Below the pieces are notes generated by a model that saw only the letters and a program-made list of their open reading frames with translations, ran no database searches and had not been told where the DNA came from. Shown here one piece after another: positions 21,104-30,685 of a stretch of 64,000 nucleotides of DNA. The stretch's first letter is position 1; each line of letters begins with the position of its first letter. The DNA is from Furcasterigmium furcatum (Eukaryota; Ascomycota; Sordariomycetes; Glomerellales; Plectosphaerellaceae). Location: the NCBI GenBank assembly GCA_001599815.1, contig BCIA01000005.1, positions 4,844,472 to 4,908,471 of the forward strand, in the 5' to 3' direction. The position numbers were made by a program, and so were the translations under genes.

Positions 21104-22935
21104 TCACCATTCTAGCTCGCCCTCCCACCGGGACGCTTCAGTCTTCACCTGGTCCTCGTCCCGAAGTGCCTCAATCTCAATGTCGAAAAACAGTGGCTCC
21201 GATCCTTCGCTCTTTGGGATCTGATCCCGTATCGCACCGTCAAATTGCCGCTTCATGAGGACAAGCTGATCGTCCTTCCCATTCGCAATGCCGAACCTGA
21301 CCTTGACCCCCGGCGCGTGCAGCGTGAACAGCAACCCTTTAGCTGAAGGGTCTGCGTCGATGTCCAACGGTATCTCCTTCTTTATCTCTGCCAGCGTCTT
21401 GTCCGTGAAGCGACCCTCAGGGGTCCAATTGACGCAATCAAAGCACGGTGCGCGGGAGAGGATGACTTGATAGTTGAAGATGACGCGAGGGCTTCGTCGG
21501 GGTGGTGGTGGTGGCGGCGGCGGCGGCGGCATCAGGGTCTCGGAAGGGACCAGCTCCTTTGCCGGGGATGCAGCCAAGGCAGAATCTTCCGCGGTATCAT
21601 TGCGGACCGTGATGCTGGACTCTGCCGCAGTGTCGGGGTATTGAGGCTCCTCCTCAGGCGCGTCGGTGGCTATCTGCTGGGTCGCGGCTGCGATGGCCTC
21701 GTCGTCGTGGAAGAGCGGCTCTTCCTCTTGGCTGTCACTCACTGATGCCATCGGCGCCGGTGTTGGGGAAGCAAGGGCTGACTGGATCATCTCCTCGGTC
21801 GCCCGACCGGGAAGCCAACGTTCCATCCGGCCCCGGGGAGATTTTCTGGTCTTCAATGTGACGATGAAACTATCATTCTTGCTGGGGGGCCTCATGGTGG
21901 TGCTGCCATCTTCTGCGCCGGTCAGGTTGTTGATTTTGCGCCTCTTCGGAATCGGTTCATCGTCAGCATCCTCTCGAGATGGGTGTGGATTGTCGACTGG
22001 AGGAATGTGTTTGGGCTGTATGGATGCGAATTGCGTAAGCGATGGTCATCGAGGTGCTGGCGTGCGCGCGGCGAGACACGGGAATGTCAGTCGTACCTGA
22101 AATCTTGAGACCGCGGGGCCTTTGGAATTGCTCGAATGGTGTGTCTCTCGCTGCTCTACTTCGATAGTAGAAGACAGTTGAGATTGAGAGAGTGTGTGTC
22201 TGGAGGCTTCAGAATCGGCTGTGGATGACCGAAGCTTGAATCTCCCTGTCATAAACGGCGGACTGCAACGTGGTCAGCATCACAAAATGAAAAGAATAGG
22301 AAAAGCGCACGACGTACGGAGAAGCGACCGACGTTTTTGCTGCGGGAGCTTGAACATCGGCATCAACGTCGATGGGATTGTCTGTGCTCGAACCCCGCTC
22401 ATCGTGGGCAGTCTTGTCTGCAGTGCCCTTGTGCCGATACTTCTCGTTGCGGTACTGCTGGAGATTCAGACGGAAGAAGAGCTGCGTCACCAAGTCTCTG
22501 ATCCTGTTGCGCGGTATTAGAGCCAACAAGGCTACTAGCATGCAAGATTGGGGCGGAAGATTGGGGAAGACAAGCATAGATCGGGATAAAGACGAAAGGA
22601 CCAGAGAGTACTCACTCACGGGCATCCTCAGGCAAAGCGTAGATGGTGCCATTGTAGTGTTCCGCCGCAGAGTCTATCGGCCAGAACAGGTCACCATTAC
22701 CGTGGGAGTCGAGGTAGGCAGCAGCCATTTCCCTCAGGCCGGCTTGGTGAGCAACATCTTTCCATTGATGGAGGTCTTTGCCCTTGATGCCGTTGGATGC
22801 GACGAACTTCTTCCGGAAGGCACGTACATCGTCGTAGAATGTCTGGCAGCGTGGGTTTCGGGAATCGCCATACCCAAGCTCCCGGCGAAGCGTTGTAATT
22901 GAAGGCACCGACGTAGCAGGAATCCAGCGTAGCAT
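21104..22935 (-). CDS. Hypothetical four-exon protein with possible nuclear signal
   Basis: Exons 22620-22935, 22318-22531, 22097-22262 and 21104-22015 with introns of 88, 55, 81 nt give 535 aa in one frame. The start MLRWIPATSVPS was chosen because earlier in-frame codons look non-coding. Residues 1-130 are conserved-looking (LRRELGYGDSRNPRCQTFYDD, DLVTQLFFRLNLQQYRNEKY). A Ser/Thr/Asp-rich middle follows, with KRRK as a candidate nuclear signal, then acidic stretches and a ten-proline run. The C-terminal 130 residues (VIFNYQVILSRAPCFDCVNW ... VKVRFGIANGKDD) look like a second folded domain. I do not recognise the family. Nuclear location is inferred from KRRK only. Confidence 0.65.
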
Positions 22936-24265
22936 GTTGTCTAACTTCGCACGGGAGTAAATCCAGAAGTATGGGTAGAAAGACGGGCGACGAAATGAAG
23001 AGAAAAGGGGGGAAATTCTTCCTACCCTCCATGACTGAACGGGATATTGGGCTGATACATACCCTGGTCCCGAGCTGAACATTTGGGGTGGAAAATCGCC
23101 AACGGCACCACCAACTGCACCAACCGCCAGAGAATGGCGAGATGTGGTTGGTCCAGCTATCGGTCTCCCCGAATGCTAGGCAGACTTCTGGGAAGCATGC
23201 GACGTGAAAAAGGAATGCCGTCTCTTGGCTGATGCAACAAGACGAAGTGGAAAAAGTGTCCTGGAGTCCCTGGACCAACGGGCAATGATTCAGGAGTGTC
23301 TTGGCGTCAGTATAAAAGGACACCACCACGCGGTGAGAAAGTTGTCTCTGAGACGTCTAAACGTCTTCCTCATTCATACGATCTTTTCTAGGCCCTGACC
23401 CCTTATCCTTCTGCGTCTGCACTCCGTGTTCCACCCAGCCCCTCGCAGCCACGATGGCGCTTCTCGAGCTTGTCACTCTCTTCTTCATCTACATGAAGCG
23501 GAAGCAGGTGGAGGTGGTGACGACTCTCGTGTCCATAGCTGCTGTTGCAGTGGTTGGCAGATACTGCCCGGCTCCTCAGGCCCACACCAACATGTTCACA
23601 ACCAACGCCAACAGCGACCTTGATGCCATTTCCCAGCAGCCCCTCCCGAGCCGGAACGCCGTGGCGGTGTTTGTTGCCATGCCAGAACATACTCGAGCGC
23701 AGTCTGCCTTATTCATTGATGGAGATTGCAGCTCATATCTCTTCCCCAGGAGCCACAAGTTTGCCGTGAACATGGTAAGAGTCACTGATCAAGATATCTA
23801 GTCTCTTCAAGAACTGATTGTGGAATGCACCCGGGTGCAGCAGTCCAGGACTCTAACACCCTGGCGCTGACTGGGAAACTTTCTCATGTTGCACACGAGA
23901 AACGACTCGAAATGAGGGACGAAGGAACGGAAGCATGTACGGACAGATAAACAGGAGGGGTAAGGGGTGGAAGAATGGATGGATGGACGGATCGGCGGAT
24001 GGATGGCAGCCAAAACCCTTGGGCTTGGGGCTGTTTTGGGTTCGAGTGAATTGCCGCATATAGACTTGATATTTCCCCTTCACTTCGACTTCAAACTTTG
24101 AACACAAGAAACGATTTTTGCACCGCACGAGGTGCCAGTTTGGAACATCGGTCGCTATTTTGCGGCGCTAAATGTGACCATGGGGAGTGAGGTGCCCTGC
24201 ACGCGCTGCCAGTTGCACAAAACGATCGGCCAGTGAGGTAAGTCATGGACTCCATAAGTAATTAT

Positions 24266-24293
24266 CCTGATGACTTCCTAGGAAGTCATCAGG
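24266..24293. repeat. 28-bp perfect palindrome
   Basis: CCTGATGACTTCCT is followed immediately by its exact reverse complement, with no spacer. A perfect 28-bp palindrome is very unlikely by chance in one window. Confidence 0.9.
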
Positions 24294-24396
24294 CGGCCAA
24301 TGTGAGGGGTAGACTACTTGTTCCAGGATACGCATCTGTTGGTGCAGCGATTGGATGATCGTGGGTTGCATGCTCGTCACACCATTTCCCCTTTCG

Positions 24397-24418
24397 GAAT
24401 TTCCTAATTAGGAAATTC
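24397..24418. repeat. 22-bp perfect palindrome
   Basis: GAATTTCCTAA is followed directly by its reverse complement. It shares the TTCCTA/TAGGAA core with the palindrome 104 bp upstream. Both lie within about 440 bp of the start of the F-box-like gene. Confidence 0.9.
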
Positions 24419-24703
24419 ATCACTCACCTACGTCTGAAGGAATCGCCCGCCAAATTCACGATCGGTACTCTATGACCGGGTCCTTGAGCCGCATCAAGTG
24501 CATGAAGAGAGGGATGAAAGTGATTCCCTTCAGTTGGACGAGAGATACTGTATTCTATCCATTCGCCAATACCTCCCCCCTCTCGGTCGACGTCTCTTGG
24601 CGATGTCAGATTCGGGCAGATTCGGCCGAGCACGCTGCCTACAATTGCAAGACTTGATTCCACTCTCATCAACCGTACGTACTCCCCAGTTTTTCTGACT
24701 GCC

Positions 24704-26284
24704 ATGACCCTCCCCCTAGACATCATCGCAACAATCGCCCGGCTGCTCTGCGCCCACTGCCAGCAGCCGGGCAGCTTTCCCAACGCCGACTTCGAAGACG
24801 CCCGCGTGAACAAGCGGACACTGGCTCGCCTCTGCCGCGTCTCAAGGCATTTCTACGCCGGCGCCTCACCGGTGTTGTACCACTCCTATGCGACGGGCAA
24901 TCTTCTCCTCGAGCGAGACGCGGACATCCCCTTCGCACGCCGCGCAAGACCCGATTACCTGTTGCAGTTCGCATCGACCCTGGCTGCCCGTCCTGACCTA
25001 GCCCATCACCTTGTCGCCGTTCAGCTGACCCCCGTGCGCGTGTGCGCCTGGCTGGACGACCGCACGCAGCACCCCGGGATCCCTCCCAAGCTGGCACCGG
25101 CCATCACGCCCATCAGGGAGAAGTACGTGACCCAGATGCAGCAGAAGCCCTACGACTTCGCCGTCACTTGGCACTCGTGGCTCTACCTCCTGACCCATCT
25201 CTGCCCGCGACTCACGACGGCCCTGCTGGACGTCTCACACCAGCCAAACGGTCGCATCCAAGGGGGATACCATATCAAGTTCCCCGAAGTGCGAACCCTC
25301 GGCCTCATCACGGCCGAAAGGGGCCGGGCGTGCGGGCAGCTCATCCACCTGCGTCCGGCGTTTTGCAACGCCGAGCACATCTACCTCCACGGCTCGCCGA
25401 ACAAGATCCTCTTCGCGAGAAACTTTGCCGCCCGGGCGCCGCTCCACGCCTCAGCATCATCAGGCAGCCGGCGGCCCATAACGCGGCTCACGAGCGCTGG
25501 GATCAAGCCGGGCGTGCTCACCACCGCGCTTTCCTGTACCCCAAACCTCGAATGGCTCGAGTGCTACAGCCAGCCGGCCAAGCTCAGCACGAGAAGGACC
25601 GACTTCCCCGGGGGAAGTCGCTGGCCCTTTTCGGCCCTGCGCGGACTGTGCCTCACGTGGGCGCCGTACATGCGGAACGAGAAGGACCCTTACCGTGAGA
25701 TTCCGGAGCAGTTGGGCCGGGCCTGGCGCGTGCGGGACTTGACGGGGCTCGAGGCTCTCGAGCACCTCTCGGTCGACTGCTGGTCACTACTGCCCTGGGA
25801 CAGCAGAACCCCGGAGGAGGAGGTGAGGGGGATGCTCGTCAGGTTGCTGCCGCGGGTTATCCGAACGCTAAGGATATCGCATGTGGACAAGAGTCTGCTG
25901 CAGCCGATGCGGACATTGGCCGAGGCGGCGCCTGGGGAGTTCCCACGGCTTGAAAAGGTGGGCGTGGGCTTGTCAGAGTCTGAAGTCGAGATGGGCGTGA
26001 GACACATCGCAGAGACTATGGATGCGGCATCGTTGTTCCGCTCCAAGCTGATCGAGTTCGGATGGACGGTCGACTGCGGATCGCCGAGCATGGCTGCTCT
26101 AGACGCGGCCACCGCAGATGGATGGCCGGTGCCGGAGTTTCCCTTGACGCTGGAGGGACCTGAGTGGCGCTTCTGTGATGGCGACGGCCCAGGCATCGTG
26201 GACTGGGACGAAGTCCTTAGTGTGTGGCACTCTCTCAGGGACATGACCAGCGATTCACCCGGAGTACCGTCACGGAACAATTAA
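24704..26284 (+). CDS. F-box-like protein
   Basis: A single exon of 526 aa. The N-terminus (LPLDIIATIARLLCA ... LARLCRVSRHFYAGASPVLY) has the LP...I...L/L..LC.VSR.F spacing of fungal F-box domains, which recruit substrates to SCF ubiquitin ligases through Skp1. The rest is rich in Leu, Trp and Arg, with irregular leucine-rich stretches (LEWLECYS, LRGLCLTWAP, LEALEHLSVD), as in F-box/LRR-like proteins. It has no signal peptide or membrane helix. Such genes are numerous and fast-evolving in filamentous fungi. The F-box assignment rests on pattern only; substrate unknown. Confidence 0.7.
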   Translation: MTLPLDIIATIARLLCAHCQQPGSFPNADFEDARVNKRTLARLCRVSRHFYAGASPVLYHSYATGNLLLERDADIPFARRARPDYLLQFASTLAARPDLAHHLVAVQLTPVRVCAWLDDRTQHPGIPPKLAPAITPIREKYVTQMQQKPYDFAVTWHSWLYLLTHLCPRLTTALLDVSHQPNGRIQGGYHIKFPEVRTLGLITAERGRACGQLIHLRPAFCNAEHIYLHGSPNKILFARNFAARAPLHASASSGSRRPITRLTSAGIKPGVLTTALSCTPNLEWLECYSQPAKLSTRRTDFPGGSRWPFSALRGLCLTWAPYMRNEKDPYREIPEQLGRAWRVRDLTGLEALEHLSVDCWSLLPWDSRTPEEEVRGMLVRLLPRVIRTLRISHVDKSLLQPMRTLAEAAPGEFPRLEKVGVGLSESEVEMGVRHIAETMDAASLFRSKLIEFGWTVDCGSPSMAALDAATADGWPVPEFPLTLEGPEWRFCDGDGPGIVDWDEVLSVWHSLRDMTSDSPGVPSRNN

Positions 26285-26950
26285 AGCCCAGATCTGTGGC
26301 GGACGACGGCAGATTTGGAAATGCATCACGCGACTTTGCCAAGAGCTCAGCTCCTAGATGCTCCGTCGGGTGGCGTCGTGAGCCATCTCCAGAGCGGGCG
26401 CTCTGGGGTTGTCGAGGCTCAAGCCGGCGGCCTGGCTAGGGCGGTTGAATAGCTTGAGTGAACTCCAAGGCTGCAACCCCTGAAGATCCCGCCAATGGCC
26501 ACCCGCGAGTGGCTCAGGTAGGAGTTGCAGCGCATATGCAGGGCTGGCTAATATTGGCCGAGGCGCGGATCGAGGCCACCGGGAGTCCGATTTAGTCTAA
26601 ATTTGACGACCGCGACCATTCGAAGTCAAGCCATGGCATGTATCGGGACTGAAAGGGTGTTTTCAAGCAGTCCGACTTCGGGGAGACGTGCTTTGCATCG
26701 CAAGAGCCCAATAGATGTCCAGAGAGTCAGCAGCTGTCATGGACGCCACAGAGTCTTGATGCGACCTCACAAACCATGGCGTGAAGTCGCAGACCAGAGG
26801 TAAAGCTGAGGCCGGTCATGGTGATGATCCTAGCGAGGAGGATAAAAGCTGCCCTCCGCCTTCGTGTCTATCGCCTAGGTATTCAAACTTCTACGTATTA
26901 TTATCTTTCCCTGGTCTGCTGGCTTCTGAGAGCCATCCCCAACCTTCACC
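26285..26950. other. Intergenic region, 0.7 kb
   Basis: This is the promoter region of the tyrosinase-VWA gene. A weak TATA-like GATAAAAG lies at about 26839, 110 bp before the start. Nothing else is recognised. Confidence 0.5.
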
Positions 26951-29626
26951 ATGTTTCTGCTTTCGTGTATGTCCCGCATCGTTCCTGTGGTCCTGTCCCT
27001 GTTCCTCCTCTCTATTCCCCAGGGGACCCTCGGGCAGTATCTCGAGACCGAAACGGCCAACTTCATTCAGCTGCCCATCAGCTCGATCCATGGCTTCATC
27101 CCTATGCCCTGGGCCTGCTCGGCCGCCCCCTACTTCATGCCCAACCCCGGGACCCAATCCCTCCTCCACTTCCACGCCAACTGGCACTGCACTTATGACA
27201 ACCACCCCGAGTTCGGCCGCCGCTTCTTCGGCTTCCACAAGCAGTTTTCCGTCGGCTACAACTTCTACCTCGCCGACCAGAACGAGCCCTATGCGCCAAC
27301 GTTTTACCCAGGCCCGGGTGCCATCATACCTCCGGGCCATATGAGCCGACCCCAGGACTCGCCCTGTAATGCCTGCACAGGCCTGCCAGCCAGCTTCCAG
27401 GTCAGCGGCGGCGGCCTCGCAGGGCACAGCACGCTTCTGGGGCTCGGCCAGTCCATAGCCGGATGGCACAACCAGCAGCATGTTTTCCTCGCCGGGCCGG
27501 GCAACCAGTGCGGCACCTTCACGACGCCGCACGTTCGGGACATGGCCTGCTTCACAAGCTCGCCGCGCGATCCTATCTTCTGGCAGTACCACAGCCTCTT
27601 CAACGATATCCAGGAAACGTGGTACTCCCTCCAGCCCGCAAACGTTGCCCTCGTTATGGACCGCTCCGGCAGCATGGGAGCAACTATTCCTGGCACCAGC
27701 ACAACGCGCCTGCAGGCAGCCAGGGACGCCGCGCAGATGTTCGCCGACATGGTCGACGTCTCGTCTCCCCATCGCCTCGGCCTTGTCACCTTCTCGAACT
27801 CGGCCTCCACCAACTTGCCCCTTACCCCGGCCTCGACGTTCTCCGGTGCCCTCGGCACCGCCATGAACTCGGTCGTCGCCAGCGGCCTGACCAGCATCGG
27901 CGCGGGCCTCAACGCCGGCCAGGCCCTCGTCATGAGCGGCACCCAGCCACGCAAGGGCATTGTCCTCCTGACCGATGGCCAGGAGAACGTGGCGCCCATG
28001 ATCGCCAATGTCAACCTCCAAGACACCCACCTCTGCGCCATCGGCTTCGGGTCCCCCAGCAACCTGGACGGCGCCAAGCTGCGCAACCTTGCCGAGCGCC
28101 AGGGCGGCATCTGGTCGAGCACAACGGACGACACCGAGCTGAAGAAGATCTTCGTCGGGTGCTTCTCGAACATATTCGATGCTGTCCAGGCCGTCGACCC
28201 CCTCGAGACCCTGCAGTACTCGTCCCCGATATCGCCCCCGACCATCCACGGCGCAATGGGAGACGAGACTATCATCTTCACCCTCGGCTGGAGCGACCCC
28301 AACGCCAGGCTTCTCCTTTCTATCACCGCCCCCTCCGGCGCCGTTATCAACCTTAGCGGCCCCGGCGTCCAGAGCCGCGTCGGCCGAACATGGCACGTCG
28401 TCCGCGTCAACCTCCTCTACCAGGGCGAGCGTGACGGCGACTGGACCGCCCGCGCCGTCCTCCAGCCTGCCCGTGGCTACATCAACGGCTTCTCCTCCGC
28501 CGCCGTGGCCGACTGGGCCGCGGGCACCCAGCTCATCCGCGCCCAGCTCGCGACCCTCTGCGCTTCTGGCTGCCGCAACGTCCTCTTCCACCAGGACAGC
28601 ACCAATGACACGGCCCTCGCCCACGGCGGCGCCACCTCCATCTACCACGAGGCCGTCGCCTCCGAGGCCTCCCGCGGCAACATCGGCAACCTCACCATGG
28701 CCCACTCCGCGCGCGACTTCGCCAACCTCCTGAGCCGCCCCGACTGGGACCTCATCGTCTACAACGCCCCCGTCCCCTCGGGTGCGCAGCCGTACGACCA
28801 GGCCCTGACGCGGGCCGTCTGCGACGGGCGCGGCGGGTACATCATCAGCGACACCCGCGACACGGGCGCCGCCGACGCCATCCTCCGGTGCGCGGGCGCC
28901 ACGCGCAGGGAGTCCACGACGGCCACCGACAAGACGTACCTCACCGCTGGCACGTCGCAGCTCTTCCCCTCGCGGCTGGCGCTCGCCAACCCCTCCATCC
29001 GCGGCGCCAAGTCTTGGGCCCTCAGCGGCGGCGCGTCGCAGGCCACCTACGCGGGCGGCCTGCAGGGCAGCGCGTCCATCGCCGTCGGCGGCCCCGGCGG
29101 CAGCGGCAGCGTGTCCTACTTCATCAGCGTGCTGGCCAAGTCGGCCGTCAGGCTCAAGCCGTACACGTACCAGAACAACACGTACGTGGGCGAGCCGCTG
29201 CACCCGTCTTTCTACGTGCCGGCGCCGTACTGGCCGGACTGCGGGTTCTCGCAGGTCAGCGGCAACGTGACGGTGACGCGGCCGCTGGTGTCGCTGGCGG
29301 CGGTGCGGCGGGAGGTCGGCGACACGGGGGGCGAGGACGCGCCGCAGCCGCGGATCCCGACGGAGACGCGGACGTTCGCGATCAGCGACGACGGGAAGAA
29401 CGGGGACAGGATCTCCGGGGACCATCACTTCGAGACGGCGCTGGAGGGGGTCACGCGCTTCGACGGTGAGTATAAGCTGCACGCGAGAATTCGGCTGTGC
29501 AACGAGAGGCCGTGCGGGAAGCTTGACTGCATCGTGAGAGAGGCGGAGCATGTGCTGGATGTGTTGCCCAAGGGAGCGAGGAAGAGGAGTGAGAGCGAGG
29601 CGGCCGAGGCGGCAGTGGACGAATAG
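26951..29626 (+). CDS. Secreted tyrosinase-like / von Willebrand factor A fusion protein
   Basis: A single uninterrupted exon of 891 aa. Residues 1-29 form a signal peptide (VVLSLFLLSIPQGTLG). Residues about 55-228 resemble a tyrosinase di-copper domain: candidate CuA histidines H79, H85 and H96 (FFGFHKQF), and CuB with the WHNQQH pair H173/H177 and DPIFWQYH (H214). A VWA domain follows at about 230-400 with a complete MIDAS DxSxS (DRSGS, D237/S239/S241) and LLTDGQE. The long beta-rich remainder ends in a module with ISDDGKNGDRISGDHHF, reminiscent of bacterial cell-surface VWA proteins. Predicted activities are copper-dependent phenol oxidation or oxygen binding, plus metal-dependent adhesion. 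The lack of introns and high GC3 differ from its neighbours and would fit horizontal origin. Domain calls are strong; combined function is unknown. Confidence 0.85.
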   Translation: MFLLSCMSRIVPVVLSLFLLSIPQGTLGQYLETETANFIQLPISSIHGFIPMPWACSAAPYFMPNPGTQSLLHFHANWHCTYDNHPEFGRRFFGFHKQFSVGYNFYLADQNEPYAPTFYPGPGAIIPPGHMSRPQDSPCNACTGLPASFQVSGGGLAGHSTLLGLGQSIAGWHNQQHVFLAGPGNQCGTFTTPHVRDMACFTSSPRDPIFWQYHSLFNDIQETWYSLQPANVALVMDRSGSMGATIPGTSTTRLQAARDAAQMFADMVDVSSPHRLGLVTFSNSASTNLPLTPASTFSGALGTAMNSVVASGLTSIGAGLNAGQALVMSGTQPRKGIVLLTDGQENVAPMIANVNLQDTHLCAIGFGSPSNLDGAKLRNLAERQGGIWSSTTDDTELKKIFVGCFSNIFDAVQAVDPLETLQYSSPISPPTIHGAMGDETIIFTLGWSDPNARLLLSITAPSGAVINLSGPGVQSRVGRTWHVVRVNLLYQGERDGDWTARAVLQPARGYINGFSSAAVADWAAGTQLIRAQLATLCASGCRNVLFHQDSTNDTALAHGGATSIYHEAVASEASRGNIGNLTMAHSARDFANLLSRPDWDLIVYNAPVPSGAQPYDQALTRAVCDGRGGYIISDTRDTGAADAILRCAGATRRESTTATDKTYLTAGTSQLFPSRLALANPSIRGAKSWALSGGASQATYAGGLQGSASIAVGGPGGSGSVSYFISVLAKSAVRLKPYTYQNNTYVGEPLHPSFYVPAPYWPDCGFSQVSGNVTVTRPLVSLAAVRREVGDTGGEDAPQPRIPTETRTFAISDDGKNGDRISGDHHFETALEGVTRFDGEYKLHARIRLCNERPCGKLDCIVREAEHVLDVLPKGARKRSESEAAEAAVDE

Positions 29627-30685
29627 CAAATTTGATGCCCAGGTGGTGAAGGGAGCCTCCGTTTTGGTGAGCTTGCGGGACGAGAGGGTGTTGGCCTGGG
29701 TTATGGACCGGGGGTCAGTTCGTGGTCTTTGGGGTGTGTCGTTGAAGGGTTGAGATTTTCGAGGAGCACAAGGGCGGCGATAGGGGCTACGGACGGTTCG
29801 TTTTTACCGTCTCGGGTGTTGAACCCAAGAAGAAGGCTCACATAAAGACGGCCCTGCGTCTCTATCCACTGCTGCGGACGGCCAGATGAGGGTTTCGCGG
29901 GCGATCTGTAGGGATTGAACCGATTTGAGATTGAAAATGGCGAGAGGGGACGGGACAAAGATCGGATGGTTGGTGAGCAATACTCTATTGAATGCAACAA
30001 AGCTGCGTCCTCTGCTCCCCTACCGGTCACCCCAGCAGACCACTTTACGCAAACACGATCTGTCTACTCATGGTCTGGGAGTATGAATTGGAGCCGTACG
30101 ATAAATCGCCCAGATATGTCGGCGATGTGGGGTGATTCCGATTGGATTCTAGCCCTGGACAGGGCCCCAGGCCTAAAGCCACAGCACCGGTGATCCTCCA
30201 AGTACTGAGAGAGCGCGGCGCAGGGGAAATGATAAGGCGGCATTGGCCCTGGTTCAGGGGCACTTAAGTACCCCTGGAACCTCTCCCACTTCATCTGATG
30301 CGATTCGATCCAGCCCTGAATATACGAGGGAAAGAAATCTTTCTCGTCCGGCAACACAGCTTATGGCCGAGCCGTGAGGCGCCACCAATTGGACGTCCAT
30401 CCACCCTTCATCAGGGCCAAGGCCTCGACGCTCAACAAACCGTCAGCCTAAAGACGTTTTAGCGCTTCCAGCAGGGATCCCAGGCGAGAGAAGAAGCAAG
30501 AAGAAACGGCGCGGCGTCTCACTCATCGACGCCGGCAGGCAGTTATTCACGCGGTCAGCTTCTTGTTGTACGACTTGCTGCATACGGTTCTTCTCAGACT
30601 ATCAAGTCCCTCCCACGCCGCTCACATCAGCTCGCTTGCCCGTCCCTCCGTCGCCTGAACACCACCGCAGTCTCGACACACCACC
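29627..30685. other. Intergenic region, 1.1 kb
   Basis: This holds the 3' flank of the tyrosinase-VWA gene and the promoter of the glycosyltransferase gene. Two minus-strand frames of about 100 codons (29701-30030, 30064-30357) have no recognisable domain. Confidence 0.5.

Larger units (their letters stand above)
22936..24703. other. Intergenic region, 1.8 kb
   Basis: A 115-codon plus-strand frame at 23454-23801 starts MALLELVTLFFIYMKRK and has one hydrophobic stretch (LVSIAAVAVVGRY). It has no recognised domain and may or may not be a gene. Two long perfect palindromes at 24266-24293 and 24397-24418 are listed separately. The rest shows nothing. Confidence 0.45.

Noticed and set aside
23454..23801. 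A 115-codon frame with one hydrophobic segment
   Set aside because: No homologous family recognised and no supporting promoter or splice evidence; mentioned in the gap entry only.
26891..29629. A 912-codon open frame on the minus strand antisense to the tyrosinase-VWA gene
   Set aside because: It mirrors the GC-rich third-position bias of the sense gene, its composition is Arg/Gly/Val/Ala-rich without any domain, and the sense strand has clear catalytic motifs.
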